Of a stretch of 64,000 bases of DNA, positions 45,090 through 64,000 are shown one piece after another. Position numbers and translations under genes: made by a program. The notes below the pieces were generated by a model that worked only from the letters and a program-made list of their open reading frames with translations, did no database searches and had not been told where the DNA came from. The DNA is from Brassica napus (lineage: Eukaryota; Streptophyta; Magnoliopsida; Brassicales; Brassicaceae). Position 1 is the stretch's first letter, and the number at the start of each line of letters is the position of its first letter. Where the stretch lies: positions 10,315,726 to 10,379,725 of the forward strand of contig NC_063448.1 of the NCBI RefSeq assembly GCF_020379485.1. Reading direction: 5' to 3'.

Positions 45090-45436
45090 AATTTTGATCA
45101 AATCTTTGAGAATTTTTCCATTCATTACTTTTGAGAATTTTTCCATTCAAACTCGGATGTCATTTTTCGAATTATTCTCGATTATTGTATTAATCTTTGT
45201 TTTTATGTTTTTTTTTTTAAATTTATGTTTTAAATGTTATCTTTTAATATGTTTTATTTAATAAATAAATTTTATCTTATAAAAAAAGTTTAATAATTTT
45301 TTTTAAGAACCCTTAACTAAGAAACTTCCATTGCACCATTCAAAATGAAAGTTTCTTAACAAAAGTTCTTAGATTACATTTATTACTAAAAAAATCATTA
45401 AGAACCCCATTAAAGATTTTAGGGTTAATCATGCTC
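45090..45436 (+). mobile_element. Internally deleted Harbinger derivative
   Basis: The last 260 bases align by eye with the 3' tail of the 13.5-16 kb Harbinger element: AATTATTCTCG, TTTAATAAATAAATTTTAT, TTAAGAACCC, TTTCTTAA and CATTAAGA occur in the same order. The right terminus is GGGTTAATCATGCTC followed by TTA, the inverse of GAGCATGATTAACCC. Upstream, TTTGATCAAATCTTTGAGAAT recalls the start of the transposase gene. The transposase core is missing. The left end was not identified. Confidence 0.65.
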
Positions 45437-46408
45437 TTAACATTGTTTTAAGGCATTGCTGTGTATACATAAGCGTTGAAGTTGAATATTTATTTTCCAG
45501 TTAGTCGACACTATCGATCCACGAACGATATTCTTCTTCTTCTTCTTCTTTTTTCTAATATATCGGGTGCACAGTTAAAGCTCCCGCGTTGGTATTTGTT
45601 TAGAAAAAGAAATAAGAATTTATTTCAGTTTGGTCGTACTTTGTTATGTAACTTTTTGTTTACTTCAATTGGATTGGCTGTTGACCTTTCAAGATTTCAG
45701 AGTTGCGTGCTTGTTTTTCTGTTCGTATGAAACGTTGCAGCAAAAAATGTGTAAAGAGAAAATGTAAAACTATATAGTCTAAGTCCATTTATGTACAATG
45801 CTTTTACTTGTCTAAAGCATTGTCTACAAAGCTCTTTTAAACTGATAATTACTATTAATTAATAATTTTCATCAAAAAATGATAATTACTATTAATTTAT
45901 AATTTTGGAGAGGTCGTTAAATTAAAACATAATATTTGATTTTTTTTCATATTATAGAAGCTAAGCTCGAAATGATGACCAAGAGAATGAGTGAGAATAT
46001 TGAATTATTTATCATTCTTCACAATTTACACAATTTACAAGAAATATTTATTAATTACGATTCTTTAACATTTAAGAAATAAAAAACTACAATTATTCTT
46101 TATCAAATTAGGAGATGAATAAATTTCTCTTTTATTTTTTTTTTCTTTTCTTTCTTTCATTTCTTTCTTATTCCTCGTATTTCTTTAATGGTTACCGGTT
46201 TAGAGTCATATGTTTGAGATAAATTTCCGTACGCTTTTTAATTATATAGAAATGATATACTCTGAATGTTATTATTAATATAACAAACTTGCATGTTTTG
46301 TCAATTATTTAATTGGTGTAGTCAAAGGATGTATACGTTGGCAGGTTGTTATATAGAAATGGGAATAAACAGTTCCCAAAAAAATTACGAGAGCTTACAA
46401 AAATAAAA
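45437..46408. other. Intergenic DNA and WRKY61 upstream region
   Basis: No other gene is recognised. An AT-rich region with CTTCTT repeats (45533-45550) precedes WRKY61. A plus-strand ORF at 45476-45730 has no family resemblance. Confidence 0.4.
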
Positions 46409-50359
<3,951 letters not shown>

Positions 50360-50646
50360 AGGAAGTGCTCTATACATGTTCTCATATATATATGTTCCCA
50401 GTACATTGGGATCTAGGGCATCTATACTTTGGTTGTTAAGTTATTATTTTAATATGTTGTTTGAGCTTCTGGAAGTTATGTGTACATATCAAACTTAAAA
50501 CGAATAAGTGTGTACGGTTCCATGCTAGGTTTTATATTGTTAAAAGCAAAAAATACATTTCATGAGCCTCGCAAGTATGTTATGGTTCAAACTCATGTTT
50601 CTTATGCGTTTTAAATCTGAAATCCTCTAGCTTCTTCTTTGTTTAA

Positions 50647-51826
50647 TGATATTACGTGTATACGCACACCAATTAACCTAATGTGCACACTACCACAATC
50701 GAATGGTATGTTGATGTAGCACTTTAGGATCGAATCCACAGAGACCAACGATTACACTTTATTTCTATAGGATCAATATCAAGCTAAAACAATATGGAGG
50801 TTTTAAGATTAAGTTTTCGTAACAAGCAAGTAATAAATTCGTTTAAGATTTTCAGATGATTAAGAGAGCTAAGTTCAGGGTGATTCATCGGGATACTTAG
50901 GATCATGAGCTACACAACTATTCAGGAAGGCAATAAGAGCCAATCTAGAACTTGAACAACAAGGATAGATAAACGCATTGTCGTGGTGTCTACCAATTTA
51001 TTAAGCAATCCTAATGCCTAGACTATCGTTTGGATCAGAGAATGATGACAAGCATTAAGTTCGGATTCAATTGGTTCACAATTTGCCTTAACATCAGCTT
51101 TCGTTGGCTAAGGACAAATCACCTATCTATGCTTTTTCTAGCAACCTAAAACACTTTTGATGATTAGATTAAACCTATGATCAGATGCTAAGTGGCCAGT
51201 TTAACACAAGCATTAAGATTAGCAATAGACATATATATCAAGGTATAACAATCCTATTTGTGTCTAACTCATTGATCCATGATCCCTAACACCCTAAACC
51301 TAACAAGCGACTACTCAGCCATGAACAGAGAAATCATAGAGACAATAGATGAAGAAAACATGCTGAATCAATATATAAATAAGATAGGGTTCATGAATCT
51401 TCTCAAGGTGAGAGAGATGAAGCTTTTTACATTCAAGGTAGCAAATCTTCAAGTACCAAAGTCTCCAATGGTTTCTTGTGTAAAAACTAGTGTCGAATCA
51501 TAGTAGAAAATAAGAAAAGATATATATGCAGGTCTATGGCTGCCTGAGAGTAAAAGGGGGAAGCCATAGGTAAAATCCCGAAATATTTGGAAACTTCCTT
51601 AAATATCTCTGCCGCTGGAACATGCACTCAGGTTGCTCCGCTCGACTGTTCTGCGTGAAAATCACCAAATTGCACTGTTTTCTGCCTCTTTTGTTCCAGC
51701 TGGTCCATCTCCCATCCAATGCAACTCCAAACCTGTAATGACTCGAAAAGGACTAGAAAGACTTGATAAAGACTTGAAAATCAATTGAAAAGCATATATA
51801 CAAGATGTCTAAACCACCATATATTA
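50647..51826 (-). repeat. 3' LTR of the Athila-like element
   Basis: On the plus strand it starts TGATATTACG; the inner end is ATATATTA, where the other LTR has ATATATCA, so the terminal dinucleotide has one substitution. Being on the left, it is downstream in element orientation. It begins 288 bases after the WRKY61 stop codon. Confidence 0.9.
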
Positions 51827-51827
51827 A

Positions 51828-51838
51828 TTCCCCCAGAC
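51828..51838 (-). promoter_or_regulatory. Polypurine tract of the Athila-like element
   Basis: The minus strand reads GTCTGGGGGAA directly before the 3' LTR, the usual place for plus-strand primer formation. A second copy of the CTGGGGG motif lies near 53150 and could be a second tract or a relic. Confidence 0.75.
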
Positions 51839-53517
51839 TTAGATCCTTGTTTGTCCTCAAACAATGTCAAGTATCAAGAATAGGGAGAAAGGTTTGAAAG
51901 TGTGGGGAACTCTCCTATTCTCAGCAACCATACTTTAACCACGAATCTCTGAACCATACAAGTAGTAAAACTAGGACAACACACCCTTACCAAAACCCCA
52001 CTGACTGCTGTTCAAGATCGGCTCCATACTCTACATCTCAAACCTGCAAAAGCTACACTTTCCAGACAAAGCTCCTTACATTCGATTAAGAGTAGCGTGA
52101 GTTTCTCATCACATGCACTATTCAGGGTAGACGGTCTAGGTGTGGAACAAGCTATTTAATGGTGGAGTTAAGAGTGTTTAGGGGCTATCATTTCATTGTA
52201 GAGGATGCAGGATATCGCACAAAATGGCAAGAGAGGATAGATCCATTGATGTCCACAGCCTCTACTCGTTTTTGCTATATCTGATTCGATTGTTCTGATG
52301 ATGGAACAAGCGACTGATTGTTCTGCTTTCCACTTTCCTCTGCATACTCTTCAACACTTGGTACCAACTTCTCGCTTGACCTTCCCAGTGGCTCCATGTT
52401 TCTTTTCTTTCTTCCCCTTCTCCATCACCTTATTTTCGTTTTTTTTTTTGAAGACTGATATGGTGATGTGACGAAGAAGGAGGTAATACATGATGGTTCT
52501 GAGTGCCACTGGTGGTTCTGATTTCGTAACCATTCTGGTTCTCCACCCCTGCTCTTGCGCAGTTCATTGGTTATGGAGCGGTTGCTCCCTTAATCTGCTT
52601 GTTCTCGGCCTTTCTGGCTGATTAATTTCTGCAGCAGTAACGAGTAAGAGGCTGCGTTGATCCTTTCCTCTCCGACCTTTTTGCACATATCTGCACATAT
52701 GACTCTGAAAAACAAATGCATAAAGGTGGAATAAAGGCTAAGGTGGGAACTAGCTAAAGATGAGCTAGCCACTCAGGATCAGCAAGATGGATAAAAAGAA
52801 TAAGAAGTCTTGAGTGTATTCTCGTTTCCCTGATCTAACGCCCATAGTAAGAAGAATGACAGTCAAGATTAGGTTCAAGTTAAATGGAGCTAAGTCTTTC
52901 CAGTGTAACCTCGACAAGTCGAAATCTTCTGGAAAACCAAATGAGATAATGTCAGGGTGTTCCAGGTCCACATGTGTGTCTTTCACCACTGCTAAGGTCA
53001 CTGAATAAGATAACTAAAGCACGAGGTGGTCAGTGATCAACACAGAATAAGGTCTTAATTTCCACAAAGTTTTGACTGACTCGATCATAAAAACTGACTC
53101 AAAAGAAAATCAAAAGAAAGAAACAAGTTAGTAAACGACAAAAACCCTCCCCCAGACTTACTTCACACCGTCCCTGGTGTGAAAATAAATCAGAAAGAAG
53201 GTGAAAACAAGAATAAACATTTTTTTTTGGTTGAGATACTTACCTGAGTGGAGCGGGCGCTCCATGAAAATTCTGGGTGTTCTATCGTCAGATGGTCGCC
53301 TGGAACAGCCGCTCTTTTCAGAGGGCAGGTTGTTCCGTTGCTGCCACCTAGAATTTTTGAAGTATCTCGGATTTTTTTGCTTTTTGACCTGAGACTCAAT
53401 AAACTAAAACAAAAAATAAGTAAACAAAAACAAAACCAACTTATATTTACACTTACCAGTAGGTTTCCTCCCACCAAGCGCTTGGTTTAAGTCAATAGCT
53501 TGACTTGGTGACAGGGA
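51839..53517 (-). other. Non-coding internal region of the retrotransposon
   Basis: This occupies the place where pol would lie in an autonomous Athila/Ty3 element. I find no RT, RNase H or integrase motif on either strand. ORFs here are short and unrecognised. Confidence 0.6.
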
Positions 53518-54291
53518 TCAGTCGGGTTGATCATGAGGGCTTGTTCCAAAACAAGCTCCACAATCAGACATGTTCAGCTTCAGAACTCTGCTCAGCAACT
53601 CCTTCACAGCAGCTTCTCCTTTCTCTTTCAGCTCATGTGTGAGAATTAATCTGACTTTAGAGAAAGGTTTAGAGGTACCATTGCACTTTACCTCATACTC
53701 AATGGATTTTTCATCATACAAGCGAGGTATCAAAGTCATCATAGGGTCACCCTTGACCCTTTTCTTCTTGACTTTTTCTTTCACCCTTGCATTCCCACTG
53801 AGTTTCTTGGTATCAGTGTGAGGATCTCCATCCAGAACTTCTTTGATCTCACCCTTTTTACCAAGTTCCTTCTTAGGAACAATTTCCAGCTGTTCTCCAC
53901 TAACCACTGAGATGCAAGAGGCGTAGCGGATTTGTAATCTGGTTGGGACAGCCTTGTAGAAAACATCCTTGTTGATGTTGGAGAAGGAGACTCTCTTATT
54001 AGGCATGTCGACGATTGCTCCTACTGTAGCCATAAATGACCTTCCAAAGATTAAAGGCATCTCATGATCCTTGCTCATCTCAACAACCTGAAATTCGGTA
54101 TGGAGAATACAGTTCCCAAATTGGACAGGAAGGTTGCGAATTGTGCCATAAGGGACTGTCATGGAAGAGTTTGCAAAAGCCAGAGTCACCAGAGAAGTCT
54201 CAACATCAACAATGCCCAACTCGTCTACAATCGCTTTTGAGACAAGGTTCACACTAGACCCAGAATCACAAAGAGCTTCCTTGAATTCCAC
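53518..54291 (-). pseudogene. Retrotransposon aspartic protease region
   Basis: The segment begins MEFKEALCDSGSSVNLVS, which contains the retropepsin active-site triad as DSG. The family flap and ILG-like areas follow, with GRSFMATVGAIVDM. Downstream is a charged, Lys-rich linker ending CGACFGTSPHDQPD. Protease would process the Gag polyprotein. It is continuous with gag in homologous elements; here a one-base shift near 54295-54330 separates them. Confidence 0.82.
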
Positions 54292-55983
54292 TCCAGCAAT
54301 GGAACAAGGAAAAACAAACTTCCAGGGTCATCAACCTTAGGCAGTACCTTCAGCGATGGTGTCAGTGTTTCAGTAAAGAGTGCCTTGATATCCTCCTGAG
54401 ATTCTCTGCAATTTTTTAAGAACATATGCAATGGCCGAATCTCCCAAGCATGTTCAAATGAGATATTTTGAGGAAGCCTTCTCACCATCTTCCTAAACCC
54501 AGCTAGCTGCTCTGCACTAATAGGATCTATCAGATGTTTAGGTGAAATTGGATAGGGAACCTTAGGAACCTCAGCAGCTTCGCTAGGAGCAGCCATTTCA
54601 GAGCTAGCTGGCTGCTCTGTTCTCTCTTCTGCGCCTGGAGCAGTCTCAGTAGACAGTTGCTCCGGTTCCTTTCCCTCAGATTTCTCACATCTCAGCTCTG
54701 CTGCATTATAGTGCTCAACTTTAGGATTCATCACATTCTTTCCAGGAAGGGTACTTTGCTGACTCTTGACACTCTTAGTTGTTTGAGCAAGTTGAACATC
54801 AATCCTCTTTATGTGGTTGCTCACAGTATCATTCTTTGTATTCAGTTCAGCGAACATGTTGTCCATCCTGGTGTTGATGTCTATAGAAACCTGATTCAAT
54901 GCCTTGCCATGAATCTGCATACCCTGCAACAGTTGTTGCATCATCATACCCAGACCCTTCAGCTCATCTGGTTGACTGTTCCCGGTAGCTGGAACAGCTT
55001 GCCGATTGCTCTGCGGTTGTTGCTGGTTCTGGTTCTGAATCTGCCCGGCCGTAGCTTGCTCCATGCTGAAGACGTGCCCTTGGTTATTTTTCAGTAGCTG
55101 GTCAACCTTGGCAGTCAGCTCATCCATCTTCTGGGTGTCAGAACTGTTCCCTTTCTTCGAGCAATCACTCTCCTCGTTCTTATTGGCTGAGGTGGCAGCC
55201 ATGTTCTCAATCAGCTCAAACGCTCCATCAGTGGTCTGAGTCATGAAGTCTCCATTGCTGGCAGAGTTCATAGCACTCTGAAATTTCCAGTCAACTCCAT
55301 CATAGAAAATTCCCAAGAGGTAGTCATCATCAATTCCATGGTGAGGACATTCTCTGCGATAGTCATTGAAGCGCTCCCATGCGTCGCAGAAAGGCTCATC
55401 AGTGAGCTGTCCGAAGGCGGTGATCTTGTTCCTCAATGCAGCTGTTCTCGACTTAGAGTAGAAATGGCTGAGGAACGCTGATCGGACCTGTTCCCATGAA
55501 GTGAGAGAGACGGTAGGGAGAGAGTTCAACCACCGTGCAGCTTTTCCATCAAGAGAAAATGGGAATAACATGCACCTGATAAAGAGAAAATGGGAATAAC
55601 ATGCACCTGATGTAATCTGGTGGAACACCATTCGCGCGAGTGAAACTGCAGACTTTTTCAAAGCTCTCAATATGCTCCATTGGAATTTCTGTAAGGAGAC
55701 CAGAAAACACCTTTCTCTGTACTAGACCGATCAAAACAGGCTTGATCTCGAAGTCCTGCCTGGTGCAGGGTGGAGGAACTATGGCAGAACGAGTAGTAGG
55801 GATGTTGCAAGGAAGGTTTCTCTGCCCGATTGAAGCATTATGCGCCTGTTGTTCCTGCTGCGCGAGAGCAGCCTATTGAGCAGCATCCTGCTGAGCTTGG
55901 ATGGTCCGCTGCTTCTGAAGCATCTGCTGTTGCATCTGTTGCAACTGAGCAGTGAGTTGCTCTTGATTGCCGTAGTCGCCCAT
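54249..55983 (-). pseudogene. Retrotransposon gag with nonsense codon and 31-bp duplication
   Basis: The start ATG at 55983 opens a Gln-rich N-terminus. The Retrotrans_gag domain includes DGKAARWLNSLP, SWEQVRSAFLSHF and DEPFCDAWERFNDYRRECP. A Gln-rich region and a conserved segment before the protease follow. No zinc knuckle is seen, as in Athila. Two breaks are visible: an in-frame TAG at 55873-55875, and a 31-base tandem duplication at 55551-55611 that shifts the frame. The copy cannot make full-length Gag. Confidence 0.85.
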
Positions 55984-56191
55984 TATGGCGTTGTTCGGCC
56001 CTGATTGTTGACGGTTTGTTCTTTCTAACCTTGCTAGCTCCTGGTTGCTAAATGTAACTAACTCTCCTTGTGCGTTTCTCCGAGTATATCTACTGGTTAT
56101 GCACCTGAAAAATTAGCTGCAACAAAAAGGATAGAGCAAGTTAGAGGTCTTAGACTAAATAAATAACCAAAAAATAAAGGTAAAAAGATGG

Positions 56192-56209
56192 TCCCCGGCA
56201 ACGGCGCCA
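56192..56209 (-). promoter_or_regulatory. Primer-binding site complementary to tRNA-Asp
   Basis: The plus strand reads TCCCCGGCAACGGCGCCA, the sequence of the 3' end of plant tRNA-Asp including CCA. The minus-strand RNA would therefore pair with that tRNA over 18 bases. It lies 3 bases inside the 5' LTR, where reverse transcription starts. This primer choice is typical of Athila and related Ty3-gypsy elements. Confidence 0.92.
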
Positions 56210-56212
56210 AAT

Positions 56213-57392
56213 TGATATTACGTGTATACGCACACCAATTAACCTAATGTGCACACTACCACAATCGAATGGTATGTCGATGTAGCACTTTAGGATTGAA
56301 TCCACAGAGACCAACGATTACACTTTATTTCTATAGGATCAATATCAAGCTAAAACAATATGGGGGTTTTAAGATTAAGGTTTCGTAACAAGCAAGTAAT
56401 AAATTCGTTTAAGGTTTTCAGATGATTAAGAGAGCTAAGTTCAGGGTGATTCATCGGGATACTTAGGATCATGAGCTACACAACTAATCAGGAAGGCAGT
56501 AAGAGCCAATCTAGAACTTGAATAACAAGAATAGATAAACCCATTGTCGTAGTGTCTACCAATTTATTAAGCAATCCTAATGCCTAAACTATCGTTTGGA
56601 TCCGAGAATGATGACAAGCATTAAGTTCGGATTCAATTGGTTCACGATTTACCTTAACATCAGCTTTCGTTGACTAAGGACAAATCACCTATCTATGCTT
56701 TTTCTAGCAACCTAAAACACTTTTGATGATTAGATTAAACCTATGATCAGATGCTAAGTGGTCAGCTTAACACAAGCATTAAGATTAGCAATAGACATAG
56801 ATATCAAGGAATAACAATCCTATTTGTGTCTAACTCATTGATTCATGATCCCTAACACCCTAAATCTAACAAGCGACTACTCAACCATGAACAGAGAAAT
56901 CACAGAGACAATAGATGAAGAAAATATACTGAATCAATATATAAATAAGATAGGGTTCAGGAATCTTCTCAAGGTGAGAGAGATGAAACCTTTTCCCTTT
57001 CAAAGTAGCAAATCTTCAAGTACAAAAGTCTCCAATGGTTTCTTGTGTAAAAACTAGCGTCGAATCAAAATAGAAAATAAGAAAAGATATATATGCAGGT
57101 CTATGGTGGCCTGAGAGTAAAAGGGGGAAGCCCTAGGTAAAATCCCGAAATATTTGGAAACTTCCTTAAATATCTTTGCCGCTGGAACCGACACTCAGAT
57201 TGCTCTGCTCGACTGTTCTGCGTGAAAATCACCAAATTGCACTATTTTCTGCCTCTTTTGTTCCAGCTGATCTATCTCTCATCCAATGCAACTCCAGACC
57301 TGTAATGACTCGAAAAGAACTAGGAAGACTCGATAAAAACTTGAAAACCAATTGAAAGAATATATACAAGATGTCTAAAACACCATATATCA
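56213..57392 (-). repeat. 5' LTR of the Athila-like element
   Basis: It has the same length (1180 bp) as its partner at 50647 and intact TG/CA ends (TGATATTACG and CCATATATCA on the plus strand). It holds the element promoter, acting leftwards. Confidence 0.9.
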
Positions 57393-57397
57393 TTTAA

Positions 57398-59749
57398 TTG
57401 TGAAAAGTCTTACTACAATTTAAATAAAAACTAGAAAGTCTTAACACCTTTTCCACCCCCAAAGAAAATCTAACACCCATTTTATAAGTATCTTTCAAAT
57501 AGTATGAAATATTATATTATTCATTTGGTAATGATCAGTGAATCCACATCATAATCATGTCCAAGTACAAAAATTACAAGAAAATATGATCTCTATTTTT
57601 TTGGTTAACAATATGATTAGTAAAAACTAGGTTAAACCACTATACGTCTATACCATATATCTTGATCGTGTATCTTCTCGACAATGTCCAGATAATCTCT
57701 TTCTCTAAGGCCTTGTCCGCATACAAAATGTCACATCTGTCTTTTTGTCGAGAATTATTTGTCCAAACAAAAACAAAAAAAATGGTTCATTTGACCCAAG
57801 CTTATATTCCGGAGTGGTCTTGATCATAGCGAAGTGAAACATTGGACTCCGGCTCTCAAATTTTTTTGAAAAAATTATATTGAAAAAAAGCTTCCAATTT
57901 TGTAAAAATATTTTTTTGTTAAAACCTTACTAAAATTTTATGGCTCCTAATATTTCAGGGACTCCCCTGCTTATACTCTAATGGTTTGTCACCGTTACCA
58001 CTCACCGGTGTCATTGTTCGGATACATATACGAGTAGGTGTATGAGATGTGGAAGGAGAAAAAAGCTTACAATGTTGACTACCAGAACGCTATTCGTCCA
58101 CAAGTTATTTTTTTCTTTAGCCACCAACACAAATATCCAACGTGTATGTACCACTTCAAATTAATTTTCTTTACTTGTTCCAATAAATTCTGTAGTCCTG
58201 TTTTTTCACTAATAATTCTTTATCTTGAAAATAAGAGATATGAAACTACGAATCCAAGTTGTTTTGACCTAGTAGTGAAGGGATTTCAGTTAGAATTTCT
58301 ATTATGCATTCGAATAGAATTTGTCTATTCAGCCGTGTTTTAAATAGATTTAATCGTTCACGCATATTTGGATGCAAGAATTCGTAGAATTAGTTTTTGG
58401 ATGTTATAAAAAAAACAAAAAAAAAACTATGAACTTATGAGAGACGGCTTGAAAGGATGAAAAAGCGTCAATGATTGAGCAAGTGGTTGTGAGATCATCA
58501 ACATTGATCACCACCCATATTTACCAATAACAAGGTACACTCGTGTTTTCGTATTTTCGTGTTCCTCGTGGTGTCCTTCCAGAAACTATAAGAAACTGAA
58601 TTTATAAATGTTTATTAATTATATGTTTATAGAATAAGGATTATAAACGGTATATAATTTTAGTTTTAACTTTCTATTTTTAAACCTAAGTTTGGTTTTG
58701 AGCTGTACAACAGCTTGTTTTGTACACTATAATTTCAAATGGTACAAATTTGTGTGGTCAATTTGTTTTGTTTATTCTTTTTTTTTTTTTGAAACACTAT
58801 TTGTTTTGTTTATTCATATACGATCTTTGTTTCATAATAATTGTTTTCAATTTTCTTTTCTTTAACAATTTTTTTGTTTTGTTGTTTAGTGAAGATTTCA
58901 AATAAAATATCATTGTTTTTCTTATTAAATCGAGAGACATTTGTATATACCAATATAAATGTATGTGTGTTAGTTAGACGAATACAAATTTAAATATGTA
59001 CAAATTGTCCATAAACAACACTATAATTCTGAAAGATAACTATTATAACCTAACCAGCCAAACAGTTGCATGCAGTTTGAGTGACAATAAGTTGAATAAC
59101 TATGAATATATAAGAATTGTATCCAGTATATATATAGTTTACGGACCAACTCATACTAGGCTTTAGAGAACCACGTAGCTAAACCTGGTGGTAGAAAGAG
59201 AATTTAGGACAACGTTTGAGTCCCATAAATTAAGTTGTCACTTGATTCACGAAAATGAGATCATGTTTTAAGTTTCACTGGAAAATTTGAGGTTAAACAA
59301 GTTGTCGGTATTGTTCTTCTCAAAAGATTAGTTGAGTTTCAGCCCATATATCCCTTGAATTAAAAAAAAAAATCTACTCATGTGTATATCAAAGAAGATC
59401 ATGACTTTGTTCGAACGTTTATCTAACCCACCAAGTATATTTGACAATGACAACGAATGGTGGTCACGCATATCGTGGTGAATTATTTCTTAATTAGTGG
59501 ATCTAATCTAATCCGATCCAAAGATCTTCATTACCAATTAGGGAAACATTTTAAATAACATAGCTGTACTTTGTTTTATATACATACTTTAGACATTAGT
59601 CTATAATATCTTTCGGAATCACCAAGTTTTGCTGAAAAAAAAAAAAAGTTTTGCTGAAAATTTAAAATGAAACTTTAACTTAACACGGTCCCGTTTCACG
59701 ATCACTGTTAATTAATTTGTAGTATTTCTTACGTGAGGGTCATGCCACC
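57398..59749. other. Intergenic DNA upstream of ICS2
   Basis: No gene is recognised. A 101-codon plus-strand ORF at 58038-58343 has no known motif. TTGAC cores (WRKY-binding W-box type) occur, for example near 59442, but their frequency is not obviously above chance in AT-rich DNA. A T-rich tract lies near 58778. Confidence 0.45.
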
Positions 59750-59756
59750 TATAAAT
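59750..59756 (+). promoter_or_regulatory. Probable TATA box of ICS2
   Basis: TATAAAT after CCACC lies 107 bases before the ICS2 start codon, implying a leader of about 75 bases. Nothing else in this promoter was assigned with confidence. Confidence 0.6.
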
Positions 59757-59850
59757 TCAGACAAAGACATACCAATGCACACACTTCAACTCTCACTGTC
59801 TTTCATAACAAAATCATTATTACCAACATCTAGCTTATCATTCTCTCTAG

Positions 59851-63671
<3,821 letters not shown>

Positions 63672-64000
63672 AGAAAAACAACTGAGATTGTTTCGTAAAT
63701 TAAGTTGCTATATTTAAATTGCTTTGTATCATTCATTGTGTGTCTGGTGCCAATGTTGTAAACTAAAAGTAAATCTAATGATGCTGCATCAAATTTAAAT
63801 CTTTTTGTTTAGCTATTTGTTGTCTAGTTTCTGACAAAGATAAGCCTTGCAAAGTTGGTGTATGACGCACGTTATGATCCAAAGCTGACGTCTACAAGAG
63901 AAAATGACATTCTTTTTACAACAACAAAAGACAACAATTACCGCTCCAAAACAAATATTTTTTATTAGATGGTTAGCAAAGAGCAGTAATAAGATTCTAT
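63672..64000. other. ICS2 3' flank
   Basis: This contains the ICS2 3' untranslated region. No canonical AATAAA was noted, and AT-rich signals near 63700-63800 may serve for polyadenylation. No further gene is visible before the window ends. Confidence 0.5.

Larger units (their letters stand above)
50647..57392 (-). mobile_element. Athila-like LTR retrotransposon, gag-protease only
   Basis: Two 1180-bp LTRs (50647-51826 and 56213-57392) enclose 4386 bases. The 5-bp duplication TTTAA flanks the element (50642-50646 and 57393-57397). The primer-binding site is a perfect 18-base match to the 3' end of tRNA-Asp, the Athila/Ty3-gypsy type, and a polypurine tract adjoins the left LTR. On the minus strand only gag and aspartic protease are encoded; no reverse transcriptase, RNase H, integrase or envelope-like region was seen, so it depends on other elements. 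LTRs differ at 7 of about 290 bases compared from one end by eye, indicating a fairly recent insertion. Confidence 0.93.

Overview
The window is nuclear DNA from a crucifer (Brassicaceae), most likely Brassica or a close relative. It is AT-rich, its genes are spliced with GT-AG introns, and five genes read like Arabidopsis genes that are consecutive on chromosome 1. In order they are MIF3 (At1g18835, minus, 5.5-5.8 kb), IQD30 (At1g18840, minus, 29.4-31.8 kb), an At1g18850-like nucleolar protein gene (minus, 33.7-34.9 kb), WRKY61 (At1g18860, plus, 46.4-50.4 kb) and ISOCHORISMATE SYNTHASE 2 (At1g18870, plus, 59.9-63.7 kb). A small CLE-type peptide gene (minus, 27.7-28.0 kb) lies between MIF3 and IQD30. 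These assignments come from recalled protein similarity and gene order, not from a database search.

Most of the spacing between genes is transposon DNA. 0.9-5.0 kb: three small hAT-type elements, each with a perfect 8-bp target duplication. 6.3-7.0 kb: two Stowaway-like MITEs upstream of MIF3. 7.2-13.4 kb: an L1-type LINE on the minus strand, with ORF1 open and ORF2 broken by one stop. 13.5-16.0 kb: a decayed PIF/Harbinger element. 17.7-17.9 kb: a telomere-like array. 18.3-21.4 kb: a Helitron carrying an eIF2-beta gene fragment and RPA1-like remnants. 21.4-23.3 kb: a solo LTR with a 5-bp target duplication. 24.5-25.5 kb: a second Helitron terminus and a hAT-like element. 35.8-36.0 kb: a 75-bp perfect inverted repeat, followed by a second, heavily mutated LINE (36.0-41.4 kb) with a 13-bp target duplication. 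42.0-42.2 kb: a tRNA-derived SINE. 43.4-44.1 kb: a misplaced fragment of the ureidoglycine aminohydrolase gene. 45.1-45.4 kb: a Harbinger deletion derivative. 47.8-49.2 kb: a terminal-inverted-repeat element with a 27-bp minisatellite inside WRKY61 intron 2. 50.6-57.4 kb: an Athila-like LTR retrotransposon with gag and protease but no recognisable reverse transcriptase or integrase.

The host genes do not form an operon. Two have a plausible shared theme: ICS2 makes isochorismate, the precursor of salicylic acid and phylloquinone, and WRKY61 is a group IIb transcription factor; a regulatory link between them is not shown here. MIF3, the CLE-like peptide and IQD30 belong to developmental, signalling and calmodulin-binding families. 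The WRKY61 copy has an apparent frameshift just after its DNA-binding domain. No wholly new system was recognised. The most notable observations are the CLE-like gene, the WRKY61 frameshift, gene-fragment capture in the Helitron, the misplaced UGLYAH fragment, and the palindrome flanked by 11-bp direct repeats.
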